Positions 11,677-21,431 of a stretch of 64,000 nt of DNA are shown piece by piece. A program made the translations under genes and the position numbers. The DNA lies in contig NBAY01000013.1 in assembly GCA_002794775.1 (NCBI GenBank), positions 620,001-684,000 on the forward strand, written 5' to 3'. The notes beneath the pieces were generated by a model. It worked only from the letters and a program-made list of their open reading frames with translations, was not told where the DNA came from and made no database searches. Origin of the DNA: Porodaedalea pini (Eukaryota > Basidiomycota > Agaricomycetes > Hymenochaetales > Hymenochaetaceae). How positions within the stretch are numbered: the stretch's first letter is position 1; the number at the start of each line of letters is the position of its first letter.

Positions 11677-13450
11677 CTATGAAGACTCCAGTTTAGTTTG
11701 CGACAGTTGAGGGATAGTCCAGGCCTCTGCGGAAACCATCTCGACGTCGTTGGAGAAGGTTTGTGCATCAGATTGCACTCTCGAAGGCGGGCGTGCTGAG
11801 GCTTTGAAGGAGAGCGAACTGCTGAGGCCTGAGCCTCTGATGCGAAGTAGGAGATGATTGCAGCAGATGCTCTGTAACGCAGATTGCGTGCTAGAAAATA
11901 ACACTTTAGCTGAGGGAGGTTCCTGCTTGCAGTTCAGTGGTTGGAGTACATACGCGAGCAGAAAGTTGCAGAGCGTCGGCGGTGCTACGCCTAGTGCGAC
12001 GATGTTCGCAATTGAAGCGCCTAGACAAAATCAAGAGAAATTGAGTTCGCACTGACATCTCGGGATTGAGGATTTTATTTCCAGCATACAGATGACAATT
12101 ATAAAGTAAACGATGCCTGAATTCTTTCTTGAGTGACAGGTTTTCCCACTTTTTTAAAACCAAGGTACGCACCATCCTCGGATATGCGTTGCATCATTGT
12201 CGAATTCCGCATTCGCGCTACGGATCGCGTCACGGTCAGCATTGAATAGGTTGACACTCATCGCATACTTAAATATTAATGCAGCTCACATGCCTTGACC
12301 AGGATCATACCGAGCGCGACTGGATATAATTGATCTTTCAGTATAGGTCTGTCTTTTGCCAGAAAAAATATTGAGCCACTCACAGGCCTCGGAAATGACA
12401 AGAACGATCATGGAGAACATGCATGCATGGCAGCTGTGCAGGCCTAGAAGACATCCATTCGGGAATAATCGATAATCAACGACTACGATTGTTTCCGGTT
12501 TGAATGACCATCCCATAAATAAGAAAAAAAGAAAAGGGAGAATTTACCTGTCACTGAACTGATGAAGTGTGCGGCGAAGTACACCGCGAGAACGCAGACT
12601 ACCTGGATAAATGAAGAAGTTTTCAGTCTGATGTGCTTTCGTTTACAGGAAGGCTTACCATGTATGCTGACGAAAGGAGGACAAGCATGGACCGCTTGCA
12701 GCCCCAGACTGCATAAGCCCGCGTGTAGATAATGACTGTTTCCTTCTCAGTTACGCTTGAGGTATGCATTACAGGTAGACGCACATGACAACGACAAGGA
12801 ACTCTGCTAAGATGAAACCTATGAATGAAACATCAGCTTCACGACCAACAAAAGGAGCAGGTGTTTCGAGGCTCACTGCTGAATATCAGAAACCGCGATT
12901 TGCAGGTCTGTTGATATATTCTGATTAACTAACAGTAGAACAGAATAGACCTGCTGCTTACATCGAAATGTCCAGATTCAGAAGCTTCTGTCATGACTAG
13001 AGCTATAAAGCCAATGAGATATTATGGCGTCTCGATATGCGTAAACGGGCAGTACGAACTGTGCATCATGCCCACTGTCGCGAGAGAAGGCATGTAGCGA
13101 TTGACGAAGAAAGCAAGCTTGGTGGTCGACAAATGGGAGGACCAGATGAGGCGCTTCTCATCACCGAAGGTAAGAATATAATCGTAAACCTGCATCCCGC
13201 TCAATATGTGAGGCCAAAATTGTGCATTTGTGTATTGATAGAACTCACGAGGCAAGTCGTAGCAGCGACTGAGCTGCTTCGTTAGCTTCGTCTGGTAATG
13301 TGACTGAGTCTGCTTACTTATCGTGAACTTTTGCACAAGAGCTATGTATTAAATCAAGACTTCTCTAAAGGGTAGATTGGAAGAACTCACTCTGGAGACA
13401 TAGACATCGTGAGCGATACTCGTCAGCTCGTGGGCGAGTATTGAAGCCAT
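11677..13450 (-). CDS. DUF6533-type seven-transmembrane protein (model approximate)
   Basis: The exon at about 13192-13080 encodes YDYILTFGDEKRLIWSSH followed by KLAFFVNRYMPS, the signature of the DUF6533 membrane-protein family. Further exons on this strand encode FILAEFLVVVMC, an IIYTRAYAVWG segment with KRSMLVLLSSAYM, VVCVLAVYFAAHF, an exon with ACMFSMIVLVISEACEW, and ASIANIVALGVAPPTLCNFLL. The last exon has HLLLRIRGSG and a Ser-rich tail stopping at 11677. Proteins of this family are multi-pass and of unknown function. Exon borders in the middle are uncertain. The apparent first exon (ATG at 13450) does not join exon 2 (VAATTCLV) in phase, while an inner ATG at 13407 does. A small indel or the alternative start would explain this. 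Convergent with the 7TM gene to its left. Confidence 0.6.
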
Positions 13451-14320
13451 GTTCGCAGCTTCTTCAGGATATTGGGATCAAAAAGGGCAAGCGGCCGGAT
13501 GCTGCGCTTTATGCCGAGTGGGGTCCCCGAGCTGGAAAGACACTAGCGCAAGCAAGGACATCGGCGGTACTATAGGCGCACAGACATGATGCAGAGATGC
13601 AGAACTAGGTACAGCAGTGTTCTGTGCATGATGCTGTTTTACTTGTTGAGGCGAACGAAGTGAGCAGGCAGCTGAACTCCCTAGCCCTATCAGCATGAAA
13701 GCGCCTCCTATCAATGAACCCAAAGGAGAAGCTTTAGGTTCACGCTCAAGTGTAAGTCCGCCGATTCGAAGATGGGGAAGTATAGAAGGTTTACGAAGTA
13801 CAGGCACAGCAGGAAGAGACGGGAGAACGATTGGATCATTCAGTGCCAGTTTCAAGGCGGATAGCCTCACGGTAAGTAGAACTTCTAGAAGCACCGATAC
13901 TTAGTTCAGCCTTATCAGGAGATCGGACTAGCGAGCAAGACGGTTTTTGGCAGCATCTCCTATTCTGTTGCACGGCGGTACGTGTATACGCCGTGAAGCC
14001 TGACAAACACTGAGTGCGCCTGCCTTCTTTCGGTACCGAGAACTGAAAAATCATTGTCTAAAGGAAGTATGAAAATAGTCATTAGAATTACAGCACGTGC
14101 TCACAGCAAATAGGGGAGGGATGCCCGTCGTACAAAATCTAGAACAATCGCACAAAAATATACCAGCGTACCCATCGATTCAGTCCTTCCGCGACAATCG
14201 TGCCCCAGGCGACTTTTTTTTTGCGTCGCATCGATACAAGCAGAGTGAGATATAACATAGTCCAACACGTAAATCAAGGAAAGGTGATCTAGGCGAGAAC
14301 CTCGACAAGAACGCGAACTG
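13451..14320. other. Intergenic region, no confident gene
   Basis: Contains a 138-codon open frame on the minus strand (13478-13894) with one hydrophobic stretch. It begins at GTG, has no domain, and overlaps an open frame on the other strand, so it is not called. A CACGTG palindrome lies at 14094-14099 (GCACGTGC). Confidence 0.45.
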
Positions 14321-15078
14321 TCATCTCCGACGATGAGCACGACCTGGTTTAGACTTGGCTGCGATGCCGCCTTGACGATTCATGCTGCGTGATTTCGGGC
14401 GCGGCGTCAAGCCTTTCGACGCTCGCCACTCCGTGCGGCGTGATACGCGTGGTCCGTGTGTGGAGATCCTTTTGGACGTATTTGATGGGGCTGAATCGTC
14501 AAGCTCCATCGAGTCTAGTCGAGGTTGGACAAGTCATGGCGATGAGCATGAGCGTATGAAGATAAAGCAGATGCAGGTTGCACACCTGGATTGGATGGGA
14601 CAATAAGGGACGCCTCCTCTAGATGATATTGATGAGCAGGTTGTTAACGTAGTCGGAACTTTCAAGGCTTGAGAAACAGAATAAAACGTGGAAGGGAATA
14701 TTTAAAAAGTGTAGAGTCCACGGCCAGCGTCCCGCTGCCTCGCCGCTAACTACATCATTTCAATATGCATCAACGAGGCGGGTGTTCATAACGTCTTCAA
14801 TCCGTTCCAGGCTCTCGAGATTGACGTCGCTATGTTCAAGGAGGCCAAGAAGGAGTGAACCAAGACGAACCTGGTGCCGTAGCATTCTCCGTATCCGTCC
14901 TTGTCCTTGCCTCGACGTCAGCAAGTTCAACATCGCCATCCTTGTCCGCATCGCGTACGGCTCGGAGCTTCGATGAAAGTCTTTCAAGCCGGGCAGCTTC
15001 GATTGCAGCGTATACACCATCTTCCCGCTTTTTCGCCCTGTAGGAGCGCTTGACTTTCGAACGCGTTGACTTGGCCAT
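14321..15078 (-). CDS. LLP homologue / DUF2423 nucleolar protein
   Basis: A small basic protein of about 133 residues, related to LLPH of animals and the DUF2423 proteins of fungi, which are nucleolar and tied to 60S ribosome formation. The ATG at 15078-15076 opens MAKSTRSKVKRSYRAKKRED, the family hallmark, followed by an acidic and Ala-rich helix. The second exon (14514-14321) encodes STHGPRVSRRTEWRASKG and ends in a basic tail (GGIAAKSKPGRAHRRR). Exon 1 ends at 14871. It joins exon 2 in phase across one 356-bp intron, long for this genome. A small extra exon near 14829-14793 is possible but would break the phase. Confidence is high for identity and lower for the intron. Confidence 0.85.
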
Positions 15079-15463
15079 TGCTTGTCGCTTGACTTAAAGT
15101 CGAAGGTCGTTGGAAGTGAGGGGCCAGATGCGCTCTGTTTTAGTGCGCAAGTCCAGTAATAGAGGTACCTGCGCAAAGCAGCAGAAGCAAAAATGCAAGG
15201 AGAATATTAATGGTTGCGGGTGACTTTGCGGAGGCCAAATTTGTAGATCTGGAGTGGACTGAGGTTCTCACGGGTCTGACGCCTTGTGACTGCGACTCAG
15301 GCTCTCCGGTCAAACTACACCTACAGATGTAACCTGGACTTGAACTTGAAGCTGTACATGTTCAACGAAATTGCAGTTGGGGAAAGGCCGAACTTACTCA
15401 TACCGCAACATGATATCTATGCAATTATAGCACTATTAGCAGTATCAATATTAATGGCTATTT

Positions 15464-15516
15464 AGCCGAACCTTCGGCTGGGCGATAGTGGGAGCACTCG
15501 TACTGCCTTCGGGCAG
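15464..15516 (+). repeat. Pair of perfect hairpins upstream of P450-A
   Basis: AGCCGAA and TTCGGCT pair across two bases at 15464-15479. CTGCC and GGCAG pair across a TTCG loop at 15503-15516; UUCG is an especially stable RNA tetraloop. Their role is unknown. They lie 168-220 bp before the ATG, so they act as DNA or upstream RNA elements if at all. Confidence 0.5.
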
Positions 15517-15646
15517 ATGGTCTCTCGTACCCCGATGACTATTCAGTTTGTCGTCCTGTGATTCTGAAAGCCTCTTCACTTCACACGACCCAAGTCAGCG
15601 CCTTGAGAATCGGTGACTGGATGAAGACTTTACCCCGCCGTGCTGT

Positions 15647-15652
15647 TATAAA
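15647..15652 (+). promoter_or_regulatory. TATA box of P450 copy A
   Basis: TATAAA in the context TGTTATAAACTC, 31 bp before the ATG at 15684. The same 12-base context stands before P450 copy B, 27 bp from its ATG, which supports it as a conserved core promoter element. Confidence 0.6.
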
Positions 15653-15683
15653 CTCCCAGAAGTATTGCTATTAGCCCTCCTTC

Positions 15684-17769
15684 ATGCTTCGCTCTGCGAC
15701 GACTATGCTTCCTGATGCGCTCGTCCAATATGTACCTGGCGCAAAGGCCGTCGTTCTATGTGCAATATTCCTGCTGGCTTTCTATCTGAAAGAGCGCAGA
15801 AAGCGTGCGTCTCGGCTTCCCTTGCCACCCGGACCAGACGGTCATTGGCTCTTTGGAAATGAGATACCGAAGCATTAGTCAGTGTTTTCAGTGTAGCTTC
15901 GTTTTTGTTTCCTCATAATTCGAATGATATAGTGCGCCGAGAGTTTTTGCTCAGTGGGCAGGGCAGTATGGGCCATTGATGAGCCTTCGGAGGGGAGCTA
16001 CCACATATGTAATAATTAGCGGGCAACAGGTGCGAAAGCGAAATGTGAACATTTGGTACTGAAACTAAAGCGATAATAAGGCTGCTATTGACATCATGGA
16101 AAAAGAAAATGCATCCCTCGTCGACCGTTCTCGCAACATTGCTGCCGGAGAGGTGCTGTCGGGCGACAAGAGGATTCTTCTCATGGGCCAAGGCGAGAGA
16201 TTTCGCAAGTTAAGAAAGTGAGTCTACAGATTCTAGTGATAAATTCATGCGTTAATCGGTTTGTAAGAGCCCTGCAGTCACAGCTGCATATCAAAGTTGT
16301 CGAGGCATATGAGCCTATACAGGCTCACAACGCGAAAAACGTGATCCTGGATATATTAGATAAACCAGACCGACACATTGACCATACAAGGAGGTGCGTG
16401 GAAACTGTAATAAATGCCGCGTTCAAGTGCACTGACATCGGTCTCGTTCAGGTATGCTGCAAGCGTCATCATGAACCTGACATATGGAAAACAGACGCCC
16501 ACCTCGTACTCTGACCCAGAGGTACAGGCAGTCAATAAGTGTTTATTTCGCCTCGGCAGAGCAATGACTCCAGGAGCATATCTTGTTGATGCATATCCGA
16601 TTATGCGCTATATCCCTGGGTATCTGAGCGAGCTGAGGAAGCATCATGAGGAGGAGCTTGCACTTTTCCGTTCTCAACTTGACGGCGTCCGAGAGCAGAT
16701 GGTACAGTCCTTTTCCACAACATTGTCGTGTGATGCACACATTGACGAGGCCGTTAGCGGAGAAACGAAGCGCAGCCATGTTTCGCCAAGTACCTTATCG
16801 AAAGACAAAGCGAGCTTGAGCTCGACGACGATGAACTCGCTTACCTTGCTGGATCAATGTTTGGTGCCGGTTCAGATACTGTCAGTCTACAGGCTTGTGA
16901 ATTAGGACACCTATTGAACAATTTCATAGACTGCTGCCGCTATCAGCATTGTCATTATGGCTGCCGCTCTGTTTCCAGACGCGCAGCGTCAAGTTCAGGA
17001 GCAGCTCGACATGATAGTTGGGCATGAAAGAAGTATGCCGTATTAATGTATTCTGATGCGAATAATTTACGAGGTTCAATCTTCACAGTGCCGTCTTTTG
17101 GTGACATGGATGTCCTGACTTCGGTATGAGTCTTCTACGCCTGGCGGGCTGTGATACTAAGTTAGTGCTCATGTGCAGGTTACCGCCTTCTATCTGGAAA
17201 CATTTCGCTGGCGCCCCGTCAGTGTAGGCGGCTTCGCACATCGGGCAACTAAGGATATCATATATGGGCCATATCTCATTCCAGAAGGGCAGCTGTCATC
17301 GCAAACCACTGGTAGATTATTTCGCACTGCGTGGCGATGCTTCTAACTTACCTTCCATAACGCTCAGGGCACTCGGGAAAGATCCAGAGTTCTACCCGAA
17401 ACCAGAACAATTTATGCCGTCTCGCTGGCTGACGGGAACGGGCGAAATAAATGAGAAGATTAAATTCTATAACTTTGGGTTCGGACGTCGGTAAGTACTT
17501 CAATCTGAATTGTATGAATTGTATGGTCCGACCGCTTATAATTCCAACCAAACTTCGCCAGAGTATGCCCAGGACAGCACGTCGCCAACCGATCGGTGTT
17601 TATTAACACCGCTTTCCTGCTATGGGCCTTCAGCATCTCACATGACCCTTCTTCGCCGATTGATAGTCTTGCCTTCACAGACACGGCAAATTCACACCCG
17701 CTGCCTTTCCGTGTGAGATTTGAGCCGCGCATTCCGAACCTAAGAGAGCTTGTGGAAAACTCGTCTTAG
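15684..17769 (+). CDS. Cytochrome P450, copy A (apparent frameshift)
   Basis: A haem-thiolate monooxygenase of the OrdA-like type common in mushrooms. The ATG at 15684 starts an N-terminal membrane anchor (AVVLCAIFLLAFYL) and a Pro-rich hinge (LPLPPGPDGHWLFG). Further exons give the C-helix region (GERFRKLRK), the I-helix (LAGSMFGAGSDTTAAA), the K-helix ExxR (YLETFRWRP) and the PERF-region sequence PEQFMPSRW. The haem loop is FGFGRR-VCPG, with its cysteine just after the last intron. Stop TAG is at 17767-17769. As written, one base is missing in the G-run at 17287-17289. The frame leaves the expected IPEGAAVIANHW and the haem cysteine is lost. Every other exon is intact, so this is either a recent pseudogene or a sequence error. 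Copy B at 40479-42572 is the close paralogue on the other strand. Confidence 0.85.
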
Positions 17770-18010
17770 ATCGTACACTCTACTTTTATAGCAACGCAAA
17801 AGTGATACGTGATACAGAAATGACCCAAAATTTACCGACTATAAAATTGTGACGATTTGAATGAAGTGAAATGCATACTGTGTATACAACAGCTTGAAAG
17901 ATGATGAAAAAGACCCCGCTTTCGAAAAAAAAGGAAAGATCGACATTTGTGTTCTAGCTGGGTTGCGCTCTTTTCTTGTTTCTTCGCGGCCGGCGCGACC
18001 TACGATCACA

Positions 18011-18532
18011 ATGTTCTCCAACATCACAAGATGGGCTGCAAGACGAATGTCCACGGCCGTATCTCCGTACCCGTATTCCAAGGTTGCGACAGCAATTGAG
18101 GAACCTTTACCGCCAACCGACGCACTCCGCAAAGGCAAAGGTCTCATGGAGCACCTACGGAAGACACTTGTCGCACCAGAAAAGCGACACATGGTCGACG
18201 TGCTCTTCAGTAGACGACACCCTGAACGTCTCCAGCCGGGGTCTGTTCTCACTGTGCATACGCATCAGGCGCCCTTCTCGTTCTCCGGCGTGCTCCTCGC
18301 GGTGCGTCGCCGCGGGCCACACACGAGCTTCACGCTGCGAAACGTTGTGCAGAAAATCGGTGTTGAGATGCAGTTCTTCGTCAACTCGCCGGATTTGAAG
18401 ACTATTTCGGTTGTTCAGCGCGCTGGCGGTGGAGGTGGACGGGCTGGGCGGAGGATGCGGAGGGCGAAGCTGTTCTACTTGCGCCATCAGCCAGACAAGA
18501 TGACTGCGATCTCTGCTGGAGTACGAGGGTAG
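18011..18532 (+). CDS. Mitochondrial ribosomal protein bL19m
   Basis: A single-exon gene of 173 residues. The first residues (MFSNITRWAARRMSTAVS) form a typical mitochondrial presequence. The bL19 core follows: HMVDVLFSRRHPERLQPGSV, then the beta-barrel segments FSFSGVLLAVRRRGPHTSFT and LRNVVQKIGVEMQFFVNSP, and a basic tail RAKLFYLRHQPDKM. bL19 sits on the large mitoribosomal subunit at the subunit interface. An in-frame upstream extension exists, but the ATG at 18011 gives the presequence and is preferred. The antisense frames over it are shadows. Confidence 0.9.
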   Translation: MFSNITRWAARRMSTAVSPYPYSKVATAIEEPLPPTDALRKGKGLMEHLRKTLVAPEKRHMVDVLFSRRHPERLQPGSVLTVHTHQAPFSFSGVLLAVRRRGPHTSFTLRNVVQKIGVEMQFFVNSPDLKTISVVQRAGGGGGRAGRRMRRAKLFYLRHQPDKMTAISAGVRG

Positions 18533-19109
18533 TATGTGGGAGGAATGAGGTGCAGTACTGCTACTCCAGTGGAGAAATTTGCTAGAGACTAATTAGACGA
18601 TTTTCGGCAGTCTGCACAGATCGTTTATACACCTTTTACCAGTTTGCCGTGTAACTCACGCTAGGATAACTCATCACACTCTCATGGCTATTGCCATGTT
18701 CTCACCACAGTCACTGCGCATCAACACAGTAATATACAGGAGGCCCCTTACGATATCTCAGACCCGCGAAAGGCTTTAGTAGTTTGCGCTTCCAGGATGC
18801 TGCATGGCGTGCAGGTTTGCTATCAACAGAGTACTGGACGGAAGGGGTTGAAGATCGAGAACATATGAAATGGCTTTTGAGTCGTACCTAGTAAACTAGC
18901 ACGGACTTTTTAGATTCATGCCTGCAATGGCCTAGCATAATCAATGTAGTACTTTATTTACCTCGACTTCTGGCACTATCGAGCGTCGATCGGTGTCTTC
19001 CGAAAGCAGCTGCCTCCGAGGCTGTTGCTTAGCGGGTACGAAGCCCTCGAGACCAACCACTTACTTGCAGAGCGCAAATAGCTCGCTTTGCAATTATCAA
19101 CGACTCAGA
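18533..19109. other. Intergenic region
   Basis: Between the stop of bL19m and the start of the Ivy1-like gene. No gene, RNA or repeat recognised. Confidence 0.5.
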
Positions 19110-21040
19110 ATGCCTAAACCACGCTCTTTACGCTCCCTTGCATTCAACCAGAATGTTGTTGGAATAACGCCGGGTCCTCCATCGCCTACTCTTTCAGAAG
19201 CCACGCAAGCTTCGCAGATGAACTTCGGCTCGGAGGGACCAGAGAAGATTATTACGAGGGCAGACTTGAAGTCGAGTCTGCAATCATATGAGAATGTGAA
19301 TATCTCTGCGATGTGTACTTCTTGTTGTGGACTGAGCAGGCGATGTTCAACAGCTCCTGAGTACTTCTGCTGCCTATCGGGACGCTTTAATGCATATGTC
19401 AAAGGCTACTGCAGACCTGGCCGACGCAATGGAGACGTGTGCAAGGTACGCTACGCGCGTTACTGCCGACTGCTATTCAGCTAGACTTACACCCTTGTAG
19501 TCTGAAGGGTGCGTCGTATCTATCAGGATCCCGCCTTCTGGCTGCATCTGGCCTGCACCATCTAATGGGAAACCATTGGCATGTTCTCGTGAGTAATGAG
19601 CAATATATTCTTCCGTACTCCAATAGTCAGAGCTGAAACTCTTCTTGCGTAGAGTGACACTATTGACAAGCAATTTGAGAGACCATTGCGGCAACACCTA
19701 GATACATATCGCACAACCGTATCGGTATGGTTCCCCTTCATCTTAGTTCCCCTCTTTCTGCTACTTCTTGCGTAATAATGCATCATGCTTCTCTCAGGAT
19801 CGTTCTGCAGCCTACGAAAAAGCTCTGAGGGAGAAAAGTAGGATTATTCGACAGACAGAGATGGAGAACATGAACCTTGGGCGGAAAAGGAACAGAAGTG
19901 AGTAAAGTATGTAGACTTCTCAAGTGGTAGACTGTTGATCTAATGCTCTCCAGATCTGCAGAGCTTCCGAGAAGCTTTAGGTATGCTACAACGACAGGTG
20001 GAGGAGCTTGACGAGTTGAGAGTGTCTCATTACCAAGAGATTCTTGAGCACGAAGAGGAGGTCTGGGACTTCGTACAGGGAAAGGTATTGAAGTGAAACC
20101 CTATATCCAATCAAACATTCCTAATGTTTTCTTACAGGTTTCCTTAGTAGTCCGGTCGACACTGGATGTCATTGATAGGTTTTCTGCAAAAGCGTACGCA
20201 AGCCTTCACCTTGACCGCTGCAAGCACTGATTTTTTGCAATTTCTCAGGTCCGACCCAGTGATAGAGCCTATGCTCCAATCTATCCCAGATCCATTCGAC
20301 TCGTACGGTCCCCCCAAGACGGAAGATCAAATATTCAGCATCCTTGCGCCACTCTCCATTTTCGACGCCTCTGCTTCACCTTCTCCAAGAGCAAACACAG
20401 CTGAGATAGACACGTCCTCGAACTTTGCAGCAAGCCCAAGCGAGGTCTCGTGGACAAACGACCATGACGCGATGGATAACTCGGCCTCAGAGTGGGCGGA
20501 CGTGCATACTCCCACTCCGAGTCCGCCCCTGTCAGCGAAGAGCACTGCAACGGTAACGGTGAATCGTGCAACTTCTCCACCGAGTGTGTCTCGCAGAGCC
20601 TCATATCCGGCCGGCTCTGGAAGCTCGGCCCTTCCACCTGTCAGGAGCACAGGCGGAATGCACAAAGCGGAGTCGAGGTTGCGGAAATCTCTGTCCGCGA
20701 TCAGTGAGGCTGCATCATCAGAATCTGGCTCTATATCGCGCTTGCACTCCGAATCTGGGTCGGAGTCAAAGTCTGGGATGCCGAATCTATCATTTGATGC
20801 GCACAGACGCGACTCAAGTGCAGAGACTCTGCGACAACCAGACTCGGACGCGAACACGAGTGTCAACGGGTTGCGAAGCACTTTTGCCGATGACCCAGTC
20901 TGGGTTCGCACGAGACTTCGAGTTCGGCGACGTTACACGGTGAGGAAGGAAGAAAGGAATCGTTGTCAAATAGCGTGGATGGATTCGACGATCGCGGTAG
21001 TGATCCCGCATTAACAGATTCTGACCATGGGCGAGGGTAA
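19110..21040 (+). CDS. Ivy1-like BAR-domain phospholipid-binding protein
   Basis: Resembles fungal Ivy1, an inverse-BAR protein of the vacuole that binds phospholipids and Ypt7. ATG at 19110 (MPKPRSLRSLAFNQNVVG). The helical domain runs over exons with ALMHMSKATADLADAMETCA, LLAASGLHHLMGNHWHVL, FERPLRQHLDTYRTTV, ALREKSRIIRQTEMENMNLG, LQSFREALGMLQRQVEELDE and ILEHEEEVWDFVQGKV, then DPVIEPMLQSIPDPFDSYGP. A long Ser/Pro-rich disordered tail follows. As read, the frame ends in a basic stretch at 21014. At the CCC run 20894-20896 a single missing base would instead give a tail like the rest (Ser-rich, then acidic), ending at TAA 21038-21040. The helical domain call is solid; the last 40-50 residues are in doubt. 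Confidence 0.85.
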
Positions 21041-21431
21041 TTTAAAGAAGCCTTTTATACAAAATGACCTTGCGAGTTGACGGACGCTTTTCTGCCTTTC
21101 TCTTTTTAATCTTCTTGTACTATCCCGCTCGCATATGCCGCATTACATACTTCACAGCCAATGCTTAACTTAAGGATCCCATTCATCTTTCATCATCACA
21201 GATCATCGTAATTCGTATATGACTTGACTTCATTTAACAGACGCAGTGCCATGTGCTTTGGAATTTAAGATTGAGTCGGGTTTTATGGGTACTACATGTA
21301 TATAGTCTTGGATGAAGGTGGTATTGCTGCAATTCGTTCTCGCCTGTTAGTGTATCTACTATCTATGCGCATTACAAAATATTCTCGTCTTGCTAACACG
21401 CACAAGCAATATGCGCAGCTTTTTCACACGC
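21041..21431. other. Convergent intergenic region
   Basis: 3' flanks of the Ivy1-like gene and of the AspRS gene. AT-rich, no gene seen. Confidence 0.5.

Larger units (their letters stand above)
15079..15683. other. Promoter region of P450 copy A with two hairpins
   Basis: 605 bp between the LLP start and the P450-A start. It holds two AATATTAATGG words (about 15206 and 15448), two perfect hairpins (15464-15479 and 15503-15516) and a TATA box at 15647-15652. No coding sequence seen. Confidence 0.5.

Noticed and set aside
13478..13894. 138-codon minus-strand frame with one hydrophobic stretch
   Set aside because: Starts at GTG, no family match, and an equally open frame lies on the other strand.
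17460..17732. Minus-strand frame repeated at 40516-40779
   Set aside because: The two frames match each other only because they are the antisense of the duplicated P450 3' exons.
20327..20911. 194-codon minus-strand frame
   Set aside because: Antisense of the Ser-rich Ivy1-like tail.
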